A stretch of DNA of 64,000 bases from NCBI GenBank assembly GCA_040081075.1, contig JBEBHJ010000003.1, forward strand, positions 1 through 64,000. Reading direction: 5' to 3'. The notes under the pieces were generated by a model. The model worked only from the letters and a program-made list of their open reading frames with translations, was not told the origin of the DNA and searched no databases. Each line of letters starts with the position of its first letter. Position 1 is the first letter of the stretch. Source of the DNA: JANJUB01 sp040081075. Its GTDB lineage: Bacteria > Armatimonadota > Fimbriimonadia > Fimbriimonadales > Fimbriimonadaceae. Made by a program: the position numbers and the translations under genes. Positions 40,665 through 49,910 of this stretch are shown here, one piece after another.

Positions 40665-42065
40665 TCAAGCAATAATCCCGTTCACGATTTCGCCGTGAAC
40701 GTCGGTTAAGCGATAATTCCGGCCGCCGTGGAAATACGTTAGCTTGGTGTGATCGATTCCTAACAAATGCAGCATGGTGGCGTGGAGGTCGTGGATGTGC
40801 ACTTTATCTTTCACCGAGTAGAAGCCGTAGTCGTCGGTCTCGCCGTATTTGATCCCCGCCTTAACGCCGCCGCCGGCTAGGATCGTGGTGAAGCCGTGGG
40901 GGTTGTGGTCGCGGCCATCATCGCCTTGGGCAACCGGGGTTCGCCCAAACTCGCCGCTGATAATGACCAGCGTATCTTTGAGCATGCCGCGGGCCTTAAG
41001 ATCCTTCAGCATTCCCGCGATGGGTTTGTCCACTTCGGCGGCGTTGCTGGCGTGATCTTTGCGCAAGGATTCATGTTGGTCCCACTTATAGGAGTGCGTG
41101 ACTTGCACAAACCTTACGCCCCGCTCCGAGAAGCGACGAGCGAGGAGGCATTGATGCCCAAAACCGCGGGTTTTCGGATCATCCAGACCGTAAAGCTTCT
41201 TCGTTTCTTCACTCTCGCCCGAGATTTCTTGCAGTTCGGGCGCGGCCATCTGCATGCGAAACGCCAACTCGAACGAGCTAATCCGCCCTTCCAAAGCCGG
41301 ATCGGGTCCAAGGTGAGCCAACTGATCTCGGCTTAAGGTCTTGAGCAGTTCGATCTCCAACTTCTGGGCATCCACTGGGGTTTCGCTGTTCTGGATGAAC
41401 GGAATCTTCGCGTTTCCAGCATCAATGCTCGAGTTTCCAATCGGCGTACCCTGCGTGTAAGCAGGCAGAAACGCGGAACTCCAGTTGTTAACGCCGCCAT
41501 GGCTTAGCGTTGGACAAATCGTGAGAAATCCGGGCAGGTTCTGGTTTTCGGTGCCCAAACCATAAGTGACCCACGAACCCATTGAGGGGCGCACGAAGGT
41601 ATCGCTGCCCGTATGCAACTCAAGCAACGCTCCGCCGTGGCGCGAGTTCGAACCGTACATCGAGTTGACAAAGCACAAGTCGTCGACACAGCCTCCGACG
41701 TGGGGGAACAGATCGCTGACTTCGATGCCGCTTTCGCCGTAGTGTTTGAACTCCCACGGGCTTTTCAGTAGGTTCCCAGTTGGGCTCGAAACGATTCGGG
41801 GCATCTGTCCGGTAAAGGGTTTGCCATGGTCCCGGGTGAGCAGCGGTTTGGGATCGAACGTATCAACCTGGCTCGGTCCCCCATGGAGGAACACAAAAAT
41901 GACGCGCTTGGCTTTTGCCGGGTACATCGGCGACCTCGGGGCCAGCGGGTTCTGGGCATCGCGGGTTTGTTCCGCCGCCATCAGGCTCATCAGGGCGAGA
42001 TTGCCAAACCCTAAGGCGGCCCCCTTCAAAAGGTCACGACGCGAGACGAAATCGTTATTCCACAT
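40665..42065 (-). CDS. DUF1501 (sulfatase-like) Tat-exported protein
   Basis: A 466-residue protein from ATG 42065, which overlaps the stop of the upstream DUF1553 gene by 11 bp. The Tat-type leader is SRRDLLKGAALGFGNLALMS. VIFVFLHGGPSQVDTFDPKP is the DUF1501 N-terminal signature. ISGEFGRTPVAQGDDGRDHN and GGGVKAGIKYGETDDYGFY contain conserved metal-site residues of the alkaline-phosphatase-like fold. It is always paired with cytochrome/DUF1553 proteins in planctomycete-type genomes. Its role is inferred to be extracellular polymer processing, unproven. Confidence 0.9.
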   Translation of the reverse strand: MWNNDFVSRRDLLKGAALGFGNLALMSLMAAEQTRDAQNPLAPRSPMYPAKAKRVIFVFLHGGPSQVDTFDPKPLLTRDHGKPFTGQMPRIVSSPTGNLLKSPWEFKHYGESGIEVSDLFPHVGGCVDDLCFVNSMYGSNSRHGGALLELHTGSDTFVRPSMGSWVTYGLGTENQNLPGFLTICPTLSHGGVNNWSSAFLPAYTQGTPIGNSSIDAGNAKIPFIQNSETPVDAQKLEIELLKTLSRDQLAHLGPDPALEGRISSFELAFRMQMAAPELQEISGESEETKKLYGLDDPKTRGFGHQCLLARRFSERGVRFVQVTHSYKWDQHESLRKDHASNAAEVDKPIAGMLKDLKARGMLKDTLVIISGEFGRTPVAQGDDGRDHNPHGFTTILAGGGVKAGIKYGETDDYGFYSVKDKVHIHDLHATMLHLLGIDHTKLTYFHGGRNYRLTDVHGEIVNGIIA

Positions 42066-45060
42066 AGATGAACTCATTGGCAGCGACGATAGACTTGCAA
42101 AGGCTTTGCCAAGCGCTGAATCGGGGGTCTTTTGCCTGGGCGTAGGCAAGTTGAAACTGGGCCAGATAGTTTAGCGATAAGGCCACTTCCGGTTCCGTGG
42201 CCGGACGGGCATAGCACGTCAGGTAAAGCTGCCGGATGCGCTGAGCATCAGTGAGATTTGGCGCCTTGAGAATATTTTCAGCTTGTGCCTTGGTCGAGCT
42301 CAAAACCACCGGACTATTCAGCATGAACAGGGCCTGAGGGGCGATGGTTGTGCTGGGCCGGTCCCCGTTCATCACACTTGGGTCGCCAAAATCGAAGGCG
42401 GTGTAAACATCGTAAAGTGCCGCGCGAATGACGGGCAAATACACGCCCCGCCGGGTGCTGCTGTAGTTCACACGATCCACCCCGTCGGTTCCGGTGACAT
42501 AGGCACGGGGAGCGAAATCCATCAGTGAGCCGCCCATCTTTCGGTCCAGGGTTCCGGCCACGGCCAACAGGCTGTCTCGAATGGCCTCGGCCTCCAATCG
42601 TTTCCTGGGGAATCGCCAAAGCAGATGGTTATCGGGGTCCAACTCTGCCGCTTTCTTGTCGAATTGGCCGCTCATTTGGTAGGTGTTCGTCAGCATGAGA
42701 CGCTTGTGGAGCTTCTTTAAACTCCACTTGTCTTCCTGAACGAACGTCAATGCCAACCAATCGAGCAACTCGGGGTGGGTGGGCAAGTCTCCAAGCGCAC
42801 CAAAGTTATCAACCGAGCCAACCAACCCTCGGCCAAAACGCCAGCGCCAAACTCGATTGACAAAGACTCGAGCGGTCAGCGGATTCTTTGCGCTCGTGAG
42901 CCACTGCGCTAGCTCTAGACGACCACTTCTATCCGATGGCAAATTCGGTTGGTCTGGTTCCGAAACCACGGCTGGAAATCGGCGCGGGCTCTCCTCACCC
43001 AAAGTCAAATAGTTGCCCCGTAGGTGAACCTTGAGATTGGTCGGCTTGCCATCTTCCACGGCCATCGCAAGCGGCAACTTCGGCTTGGCTTTGTTCAGCT
43101 CTGCGATTTCCTCATCAAGTTTTTTCAGTTGGGATCTGGCGGGCTCATCAAGCAAGTGATCGAACTTCTCGGGAAGCTCAATCTTAATGTCAATTCCCTG
43201 CTTAACACGGTTGGCAACATCACGCACAACATCCGGAACGAGCTTGTTCTCATTCGCCAGGGATTGAAGCACTTCGGTTGGCGGCTGGCCGGGCCGGGCG
43301 ATCAACAAAAGCTTATCAATATGCGGGAAGTAGCTTTCGCGCTCTAGCTTGATCGTGTTCTTGCCCGCATTCAGCACGAAGATTCCCTCGGCAAACCACT
43401 TCTGATGCTGAGGGTCGAATCCACCAGAGATGTTTCCGGCGGCATTGCCCAAGACTACCGAGCCGTTAGCGTAGACCTTGATTGGCCGAGAATCGTTTGA
43501 GGCGTACCGCAAATCGAGTTGGTAGGGTCCGGCCTTTGGCACCGTGATTTCGTATTCGGCCCGGTTGGGATATTCCTCGCGGTTCACCAAAACCCCGATG
43601 TCCTTGCCAAATCCATCCTTCTGTTTCGACACATTTCCGGATGTGTAGTCCTCCGCTTCGACCACAATCGCCCCAGGTGGCGGACTTCCGGCGGGCGACC
43701 CAATGGCGGCTTTAAGGTCAGTCTTCCCTTTTTCGAGTTCGATCACTTGCCTCGCGACCTTCTCATAAGCAGGAGCCATGGGACGGAGCCTTTCCAATAG
43801 GACCTTCGAGGCCGTCTCTCGAGTTTTGGTGGCCTCCTCTGATTTCTTCTTAACTTGCTCAGTAATCGTCTTAAACTTTTCTTGCTCTTCCTTAGGCCCA
43901 ATCGGGCGCTCGACCCAATCTGCAACAACCCTAAAGTTGTTCATCGTTTTGGTGGACTTCAGGATGCCCGCCATTGCGTAATAATCCTTCGCGCTGATGG
44001 GGTCAAACTTGTGATCGTGGCATCGGGCGCATCCCACCGTTAGGCCAAGGAATGCTTTGCTCAGGGTGTCCACCTGCTCGTCAATGATGTCCATCTCTTG
44101 CTTGACGGGATCATCTTCGGCGAGCATTTTCGCTCCAAGCGCCAGGTAGCCAGTCGCGATGATCTCGTTGTCACCCGCACCTGGGAGCAAATCACCGGCG
44201 AGCTGCTCGTGAATAAACCGATCAATCGGCTTGTCGGCATTAAATGCCCCAATCACCCAGTCGCGATATCGCCATGCGTTCGGAAAAACGAGGTTCTCAT
44301 CCAGGCCGTTTGAATCCGCGTAACGCGCAACATCCAGCCAATGCCGACCCCACCGCTCGCCGTATGCGGGCGAAGCGAGCAAGCGATCCAATACTCGCTC
44401 GAAGGCTCCAGGTTGCCTATCGGCAAGGAAGGCGTCTACTTCTTGTGGCGTAGGCGGCAGGCCCGTAAGATCAAGTGTTGCCCGGCGAACCAGCGTTCGG
44501 GGGTCTGCGGGCGGCGCCGGTTTCAGTCCGTTAGCCTCAAGTTTAGCTAAGACAAAGGTGTCAAGCGGATTTTTCGCCCAGCCGCGTGCCTTGACTTTTG
44601 GCAGCTTCGGCATCTTAGGCGGGACAAACGCCCAGAAGGGACCCTTTGCAGTGGTGGCTGGCTTCGCCGCTGGCCATGGGGCGCCGGCTTTGGCCCAACT
44701 CTTCATTGCCGTGAGTTCGTCGATCGGTAACTTACCCGCGGGCGGCATTTTTACATCGCCGGTATAAGAGATTGCGTCAAAAACTTTTTGAGCGGTTTCG
44801 GCCGAGATTGGCTTATCCAACCGGAGATCGGCACTTTGCTGATCAGGTCCATGACAGACAACGCATTTGGCTTCGAGTGTCGGTCGCACTTTGGACTCAA
44901 AAAGGGCCAAGTCCTTGCCCGTCAGTTGTTTTTGCGCCGTGGGTGGGCTCGCTTGGGCTCCGAAGACCACGATAAGCAGGCTTGCGGCAAGGAACAGCCT
45001 TCTCACAAGGATATTGCTGGTAGCTGAGAAAATTTCCTTGCGTTCCTTCCCCGAAAGCAT
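42055..45060 (-). CDS. exported cytochrome-c / DUF1549 / CBM-like / DUF1553 protein
   Basis: A 1001-residue protein with an internal signal (RLFLAASLLIVVFGAQA). The domain order is: a planctomycete-type cytochrome (AKCVVCHGPDQQSADLRLDK, haem motif CVVCH), DUF1549 (NPLDTFVLAKLEANGLKPAP to HDHKFDPISAKDYYAMAGIL), a CBM6-like beta sandwich (IVVEAEDYTSGNVSKQKDGF to NAGKNTIKLERESYFPHIDK), and DUF1553 (LTARVFVNRVWRWRFGRGLV, FPRKRLEAEAIRDSLLAVAG). The inserted CBM suggests carbohydrate binding. It forms a coupled operon with DUF1501. The start at 45060 matches the signal; longer frames overlap the divergent gene. Confidence 0.9.
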   Translation of the reverse strand: MLSGKERKEIFSATSNILVRRLFLAASLLIVVFGAQASPPTAQKQLTGKDLALFESKVRPTLEAKCVVCHGPDQQSADLRLDKPISAETAQKVFDAISYTGDVKMPPAGKLPIDELTAMKSWAKAGAPWPAAKPATTAKGPFWAFVPPKMPKLPKVKARGWAKNPLDTFVLAKLEANGLKPAPPADPRTLVRRATLDLTGLPPTPQEVDAFLADRQPGAFERVLDRLLASPAYGERWGRHWLDVARYADSNGLDENLVFPNAWRYRDWVIGAFNADKPIDRFIHEQLAGDLLPGAGDNEIIATGYLALGAKMLAEDDPVKQEMDIIDEQVDTLSKAFLGLTVGCARCHDHKFDPISAKDYYAMAGILKSTKTMNNFRVVADWVERPIGPKEEQEKFKTITEQVKKKSEEATKTRETASKVLLERLRPMAPAYEKVARQVIELEKGKTDLKAAIGSPAGSPPPGAIVVEAEDYTSGNVSKQKDGFGKDIGVLVNREEYPNRAEYEITVPKAGPYQLDLRYASNDSRPIKVYANGSVVLGNAAGNISGGFDPQHQKWFAEGIFVLNAGKNTIKLERESYFPHIDKLLLIARPGQPPTEVLQSLANENKLVPDVVRDVANRVKQGIDIKIELPEKFDHLLDEPARSQLKKLDEEIAELNKAKPKLPLAMAVEDGKPTNLKVHLRGNYLTLGEESPRRFPAVVSEPDQPNLPSDRSGRLELAQWLTSAKNPLTARVFVNRVWRWRFGRGLVGSVDNFGALGDLPTHPELLDWLALTFVQEDKWSLKKLHKRLMLTNTYQMSGQFDKKAAELDPDNHLLWRFPRKRLEAEAIRDSLLAVAGTLDRKMGGSLMDFAPRAYVTGTDGVDRVNYSSTRRGVYLPVIRAALYDVYTAFDFGDPSVMNGDRPSTTIAPQALFMLNSPVVLSSTKAQAENILKAPNLTDAQRIRQLYLTCYARPATEPEVALSLNYLAQFQLAYAQAKDPRFSAWQSLCKSIVAANEFIYVE

Positions 45061-45118
45061 TCTGACAGTATACGCATCAGGCTTCAGTTTTGGCAAGTTC
45101 GGTAAATGCGCTAGTACA

Positions 45119-46777
45119 ATGAACGAACCTGTGAAAAGACGCTGGAAGTTCTCCTCAAAGGTAAGCGTCGTGGCAGCAACTGTGTCCCTTTCAGTGCCAG
45201 CCCTCGCTGGCGGCCCGTTGCGCGTCTTCATTTTCGCGGGGCAATCGAACATGGTTGGCTCAGATTCGAACGCGGCTGATGTGCAACGCTACCCTCCCTT
45301 TGTGGGATTAGACTTGCCGCAACCAAATGTGTTGTACTCCTACAACTTGGGCCGCGAGGAAAAGCGTACGTCCAACGGTTGGATATCACTCCAGCCCGTC
45401 GACAAGGTTATTGGACCCGAACTCAGTTTTGCGAGGAAGGTATCTCAAGTCACTAAGGACCCCATTGCGATTATCAAGTGTGCGGCCGGCGGCACGACCC
45501 TGGGTGGCGACTGGAACCCTGATTCGCCAAGTGGATTCAAGCTGTATCCCATTGCCCTCCAACTCGTGAGGTCTTCTCTCGCCGACCTAGACCAACGAAA
45601 GGTTCCTTACAAGGTTGAAGGATTCATGTGGCATCAGGGCGAGAACGACATGTTTAGCCGAGAATTCAAGCCGCTGTATGGACAAAACTTGAAGAATTTT
45701 CTGGCCAAGTGGCGGCGCGATTTGAACTTGCCTAAGCTAAGGTTCTATATCGGGGAGTTGAGCACAAAAACGATCTGGGGAATGGACAATCGCGAGAACA
45801 TGGACGCGATTCGGAAGGGGCAAATGGAGGTTACTGAAGCCGACCCGCTGGCAGACTACGTTCCGACCTCTCACAACGCGGTGGAGATTGGTGGCGGGGC
45901 CGGATTGCACTATCACTACGGAACCCTAGGGCAATTAGAGCACGGCGCGAACTACGCCGACGCCTATTTGGCCGCTGTTGGCAAAAGCAAAGCACGAACC
46001 AGGCGTTTCAAAGCTTGGCCCTATCCAAAGAGGAGCGCGATAAAGCTTTTTGTTCTGGCCGGTCACCGAAACATGGAGGGCGAACGGGCTTTTACCGCGG
46101 ATTTGAGGGCGCTCACCCCATACAGGAATCTGGCGAACGACAACAACAAGATTGCCTTCAAATACAGTATCGGCGGTGGTCTTAAGACTTCGGCGGGTTG
46201 GGAACCCCTGGGTCCGGCCGGATTCCACGAGACGTTTGGGCCGGAGTTGAGCTTCGGCCAGACGCTTCAAAATCGAGTTGGGGGCAACATCGCCATTGCC
46301 AAGTTCACCCATAGCGGATCGCAAATTAATGATTGGACCCCGATTGGAACCTCAACTCCGTATCGAAACCTCTACGCGAAGTTCATCGCTTTCATCCAGA
46401 ACTCTATAACCGAGCTCAAATCCAAGGGGCACTCAGTCGAGTTGGCTGGCATTTATTATCACGTCGGTGAAAATGATATGTCCTTCAGCCCCTATCGGCG
46501 AGAAGCGGCAAAGTGGCTGGAGGCGTTGATTTCGAAAAGTCGAGTGGACCTTGGCATGCCCTCTCTAAGGTGGTATGTTAGCCAGCAGCCACCTACCGAC
46601 GATGCAAGTGTCAGCGGAATTGACTTCACTGCCAACCTGGAACACTTGGTGTCCGCCGACTCAGCCTGCGTGCACATTAAAGCCTTTGACTTGCCCAGCC
46701 AATCCGAGAACTTGGTTATTACGGCTGCTGGTATTGTTCGGCTGGGCGAACTGCTTGCCGAAAACTTCCGGCGTTAG
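45119..46777 (+). CDS. double sialate-O-acetylesterase (SASA)-like secreted protein
   Basis: A 552-residue protein with a signal peptide (VSVVAATVSLSVPALAGG). Domain 1 (about 33-280) has the SGNH-type motifs VFIFAGQSNMVGSD (Ser43), MWHQGENDMF and GLHYHYGTLGQ. Domain 2 (about 300-550) repeats the layout, but the nucleophile block reads FVLAGHRNMEGERAF, so Ser is replaced by Arg; YYHVGENDMSF is kept. Domain 2 is therefore probably non-catalytic. It is divergent from the DUF1553 operon with a 58-bp gap. It probably deacetylates polysaccharide. Confidence 0.85.
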   Translation: MNEPVKRRWKFSSKVSVVAATVSLSVPALAGGPLRVFIFAGQSNMVGSDSNAADVQRYPPFVGLDLPQPNVLYSYNLGREEKRTSNGWISLQPVDKVIGPELSFARKVSQVTKDPIAIIKCAAGGTTLGGDWNPDSPSGFKLYPIALQLVRSSLADLDQRKVPYKVEGFMWHQGENDMFSREFKPLYGQNLKNFLAKWRRDLNLPKLRFYIGELSTKTIWGMDNRENMDAIRKGQMEVTEADPLADYVPTSHNAVEIGGGAGLHYHYGTLGQLEHGANYADAYLAAVGKSKARTRRFKAWPYPKRSAIKLFVLAGHRNMEGERAFTADLRALTPYRNLANDNNKIAFKYSIGGGLKTSAGWEPLGPAGFHETFGPELSFGQTLQNRVGGNIAIAKFTHSGSQINDWTPIGTSTPYRNLYAKFIAFIQNSITELKSKGHSVELAGIYYHVGENDMSFSPYRREAAKWLEALISKSRVDLGMPSLRWYVSQQPPTDDASVSGIDFTANLEHLVSADSACVHIKAFDLPSQSENLVITAAGIVRLGELLAENFRR

Positions 46778-46988
46778 CTGACCTTCTTCGCTTCAAAATT
46801 TTGAGGGCGGCAACAATGCACATCAGGAGGACGATCGCATCGTCCGACCAGCCGAGCAGCGGAATCAAATCTGGGATCAAGTCAATCGGCGAGGCTCCGT
46901 AGAGCAATGCGATAAGAAGGGGTATGAAGCCCGAGCGGTTGGATCGTCGGCCTGCACCGGGAGGCAGAATGCGAACATTATTGTCCAT
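46719..46988 (-). CDS. DUF1232 (YkvA-like) membrane protein
   Basis: An 89-residue protein. IPLLIALLYGASPIDLIPDL followed by IPLLGWSDDAIVLLMCIVAA is the DUF1232 signature (SPxDLIPD...G..DD). Its 3' end overlaps the end of the convergent SASA gene by 59 bp. The function is unknown. Confidence 0.85.
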   Translation of the reverse strand: MDNNVRILPPGAGRRSNRSGFIPLLIALLYGASPIDLIPDLIPLLGWSDDAIVLLMCIVAALKILKRRRSANAGSFRQAVRPAEQYQQP

Positions 46989-47062
46989 CTTCTCGTTTGA
47001 CGACGGTTTTTGGGGCGATTAGTCCAGAGGACCCAGTTCGTGCCATAATCAGGGTCAATCGC

Positions 47063-47154
47063 GGAGTGGTGTCCGAGTGGTCGAAGGAGCGCGATTGGAA
47101 ATCGTGTACTCGATGAAAGTCGAGTCGTGGGTTCGAATCCCACCCGCTCCGCCA
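47063..47154 (+). tRNA. tRNA-Ser (GGA)
   Basis: GGAGTGG pairs with CCGCTCC followed by G and an encoded CCA. The anticodon stem CGCGA/TCGTG holds the loop TTGGAAA (anticodon GGA). A long variable arm (TACTCGATGAAAGTCGAGT) and T arm GTGGG-TTCGAAT-CCCAC complete a class II tRNA of 92 nt. Confidence 0.95.
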
Positions 47155-47165
47155 GATGTTTCAAG

Positions 47166-47930
47166 TTAAGAGTTCGCAGCGGCTCTTGCGGCTCTCGCCG
47201 TTTGCTTGATCTCATTCCAAACAAACCTTCGACCGTCCGTTCGCGGCGTGGACTCGAGCCCTCCCCCCAGAATGTAGGCTCGCCGATCAATGTCGCTTGT
47301 GTTCGGGCCGGTGTAATGAAGCGTGCGGGAGGAGTGGAATGTCGCTCCACCGGGAGGTAATGGGCAACTCACCGCTCCTTGGGTGATGGCCCCCAAAACT
47401 TCAAGAGCATGGATTCTAGGGTCGCCTCCAATACTTTGATGCGGGAGCACTTCCAATCGGTGCGAGCCTGGTACAAACCACATGCAGCCATTCTCTTCGG
47501 TCGCTTCTTGCAACGGCACCCAGATTGAGACCGACTCGTAGTGTTTAGCCGGATCCCAATAGGCTTCATCCTGGTGCCACGGAGTTTCGGCGCCGATTCG
47601 GGCAGGCTTAAAGATCATATGGCCGTCACCAAAATTTGCCATTGGCCCTAACAACTGCATCACGCACATTTCCGCGTTGATCCACAACTGGCTCCGCTTT
47701 AACTCGGGAGCATATTTTGCCGGACCCAAAATTTGCGGGAGTTTCGCTTCCACGCCATCTTCGTCTGTTCCGGCGAGGTCAAACTGATCCCCATAGTCTC
47801 GACCAGCTTGAGCGGCGAACAAACGGTCGTAAACCTCTCGCATCCATTCCACTTCCTCAAGCGGCATGATGTTTGGAATCGAGAGATAGCCAAATTCTTG
47901 ATAAAACGCAACTTGATCTTGGGTCAGCAC
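47166..47930 (-). CDS. phytanoyl-CoA dioxygenase (PhyH)-family protein
   Basis: A 254-residue Fe(II)/2-oxoglutarate oxygenase from a GTG start. TPWHQDEAYWDPAKHYESVS holds the HxD metal pair, and TFHSSRTLHYTGPNTSDIDR holds the distal His and the 2-oxoglutarate-binding Arg. ENGCMWFVPGSHRLEVLPHQ is a PhyH landmark. The substrate is unknown. It starts 3 bp after the stop of the small upstream gene, which suggests coupling, and ends close to the tRNA-Ser. Confidence 0.9.
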   Translation of the reverse strand: MLTQDQVAFYQEFGYLSIPNIMPLEEVEWMREVYDRLFAAQAGRDYGDQFDLAGTDEDGVEAKLPQILGPAKYAPELKRSQLWINAEMCVMQLLGPMANFGDGHMIFKPARIGAETPWHQDEAYWDPAKHYESVSIWVPLQEATEENGCMWFVPGSHRLEVLPHQSIGGDPRIHALEVLGAITQGAVSCPLPPGGATFHSSRTLHYTGPNTSDIDRRAYILGGGLESTPRTDGRRFVWNEIKQTARAARAAANS

Positions 47931-47933
47931 TCT

Positions 47934-48272
47934 TTATCTGACGTAACAAATATCGATAATGCGGCCTTCGGCAAAAAGAAGAACGCAAGAAAGCACGGGT
48001 TTAGAAATCGCGATCTGGCGAGCATCTTCAAACGACCTCCCAACGATGTCGCCACTCAATCCGGCAAGCATGCCCATATAGGTAGTCGCATCGTCTGGCG
48101 ACGGGAATGTAGCCAGGCCATTGATCACTTGCCCGTCCGGTAAAGTCACGTTGTTAGCAGCAAACTTTTCTGAACCAACTTCAATAAGAAACAGAGAATC
48201 CGGAAATCCTCCATACCCTTCCAACATGGATTCATCCAGGGTAAACGAAGTCGGCAATTCTTCAAGACGCAT
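47934..48272 (-). CDS. small hypothetical protein
   Basis: A 112-residue protein from MRLEELPTSFTLDESMLEGY. No export signal is seen. The core (SLFLIEVGSEKFAANNVTLP, FPSPDDATTYMGMLAGLSGD) is alpha/beta. I recognise no family. It is translationally close to the PhyH gene downstream. The start at 48272 avoids overlap with the divergent nuclease gene. Confidence 0.55.
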   Translation of the reverse strand: MRLEELPTSFTLDESMLEGYGGFPDSLFLIEVGSEKFAANNVTLPDGQVINGLATFPSPDDATTYMGMLAGLSGDIVGRSFEDARQIAISKPVLSCVLLFAEGRIIDICYVR

Positions 48273-48307
48273 CTCTAATGTGTACCCGAACGGGCTAGAA
48301 TTGAAAC

Positions 48308-49102
48308 GTGCCGCAAAAGCCAAAGCTTAGTCCCACAAAAATTTCAACATACTTGGCGTGCGCGCTCAAATACCGATGGACCTACGTGCACCCCCATCGT
48401 TGGCTGATTCGAGACAAGCACTACTATAGCTTCGGACAGTCGCTTCACACGGTTCTGGAAAGAGTCTTCGAAGGCAAGTCGTTGGAGATTCCCATGGAGG
48501 AACTGGACGCGCTCTATGAGGAAAGCTGGATTGAGGCTGGCTACTCAAGTTCCGAAGCCATGCAAGAGGCCTATGGGGAAGGAAAAGAGCTGATCGAAAA
48601 ATACGTTGAGCGAGAGAAAGCAATCCCGAAGCTTGAGGGGAAGACGATTGCCGTCGAGCGAACTTTCAAGAAGGAACTTAACGACTTCGTGCTCGTGGGG
48701 CGAGTTGATCGCCTGGTTGAAGGTCCTGACGGCACGTTGGAAATCGTGGACTATAAGTCTCGGCGGCGCGGCGTATCATCGGAAGACGTTGCGAACGACC
48801 TGGCCATGGGTTGTTACCAGCTGCTCGTAAAGGAGGCTTTTCCCGGAAAAAAGGTGCAGGCCCGGATCATTGCTCTTGCGGCTGAAGAGGAAGCTTCGTA
48901 TAGCCTGTCCGAAAGTGAACATGAACTGCTTGAGTCAGACTTGAACAAACTGGGCCACCAAATTCTGGGGACTGACTGGTTCGAAGCCGAATCAGAATAC
49001 AAACCTATCTGCAGAACTTGTGACTTCTCGAGTCTGTGCCTAAAGGGACCTCAATTCAAGATTCGGTGGGAGCAAGATCAGAGCGTTTCTGCAAACTCGT
49101 AA
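48308..49102 (+). CDS. PD-(D/E)XK nuclease (RecB/Cas4-like)
   Basis: A 264-residue protein from GTG. KLSPTKISTYLACALKYRWT is the N-terminal SxS-x-C helix. GRVDRLVEGPDGTLEIVDYK gives the active-site D...(D/E)xK. YKPICRTCDFSSLCLKG supplies the C-terminal cysteines that usually hold an Fe-S cluster together with the N-terminal Cys. The family belongs to the PDDEXK_1 exonuclease group linked to DNA repair. There is no CRISPR context nearby. It overlaps the 3' end of convergent dapB by 25 bp. Confidence 0.85.
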   Translation: MPQKPKLSPTKISTYLACALKYRWTYVHPHRWLIRDKHYYSFGQSLHTVLERVFEGKSLEIPMEELDALYEESWIEAGYSSSEAMQEAYGEGKELIEKYVEREKAIPKLEGKTIAVERTFKKELNDFVLVGRVDRLVEGPDGTLEIVDYKSRRRGVSSEDVANDLAMGCYQLLVKEAFPGKKVQARIIALAAEEEASYSLSESEHELLESDLNKLGHQILGTDWFEAESEYKPICRTCDFSSLCLKGPQFKIRWEQDQSVSANS

Positions 49103-49743
49103 ACGCCCGTTTTTCCAATGATCCATTGGGCCGCGTGGAGTGCCCCTGCGGCAAACCCATCTCGATTTCTGGCAGTGTGAGTCAGCGTGATCGTATCGGC
49201 CGCCGAATCGAAGCCGATGGTGTGCGTTCCAGGGACCTTGCCCGCCCGAGAGGAGGAGACGTCTATCTGGGCTGAATATCCAGCCGCTCGCATGTCATCA
49301 ACTAGCCTCAACAAGGTCCCCGATGGGGCGTCGAGCTTTGCCGAATGATGCATCTCGTAGGCCCAAGCCTCGTAGCTAGGATGATCCCTAAATTCTTCGG
49401 CTGCTTTTTCTACGATCCGCCGAAACAGAGCAACCCCGATTGAGAGGTTGGAGCCATAAACCAATGTTCCGTTACACTTATCGACGGTGCCTCTTATTCG
49501 ATCAAGGTCGGCATACCAGCCGGTAGTGCCGCAGACGATGGGAACATGCTTCTCGCAACAAACCTCGATATTGTGGGGGGCGGCATCCGGTTGCGTAAAT
49601 TCGATGGCAACATCGCAACCATCGAGAACGTCAGGATCGAAACCCGAATGGTCCACACGAAACGCAATCTCAATCCCCTGCGACTGAGCCAATTGGTCTA
49701 TCGCCTTGCCCATCTTTCCGTACCCAATCAAGCCAATTCTCAT
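49078..49743 (-). CDS. dapB: 4-hydroxy-tetrahydrodipicolinate reductase
   Basis: A 221-residue DapB. MRIGLIGYGKMGKAIDQLAQ is the NAD(P)-binding N-terminus, PIVCGTTGWY the conserved GTTG loop, and YEMHHSAKLDAPSGTLLRL contains the catalytic H-H and the K-x-D-A-PSGT signature. It performs the second committed step of lysine and diaminopimelate synthesis in the cytoplasm. It is slightly shorter than the E. coli enzyme, as in many bacteria. It stands alone. Confidence 0.92.
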   Translation of the reverse strand: MRIGLIGYGKMGKAIDQLAQSQGIEIAFRVDHSGFDPDVLDGCDVAIEFTQPDAAPHNIEVCCEKHVPIVCGTTGWYADLDRIRGTVDKCNGTLVYGSNLSIGVALFRRIVEKAAEEFRDHPSYEAWAYEMHHSAKLDAPSGTLLRLVDDMRAAGYSAQIDVSSSRAGKVPGTHTIGFDSAADTITLTHTARNRDGFAAGALHAAQWIIGKTGVYEFAETL

Positions 49744-49910
49744 TCAAACTTAGTCTACCAAGCATCGTTCGCGCCATTATCGGTAAAAAACGCCGGGAGT
49801 CTTACTGGTTTTGTGCCTAACCCGGCAGTATTACGAGGGCGCGATGGGTGAAGCTCCTTCATAATATGGGTGGCGCGGCGTATGCCCGCCAACTCTGAGG
49901 AATATTAGTG

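Noticed and set aside
48308..49102. Cas4 of a CRISPR system
   Set aside because: The PD-(D/E)XK nuclease has Cas4-like cysteines, but no repeats or other cas genes are present; a repair-type RecB-like nuclease is more likely.
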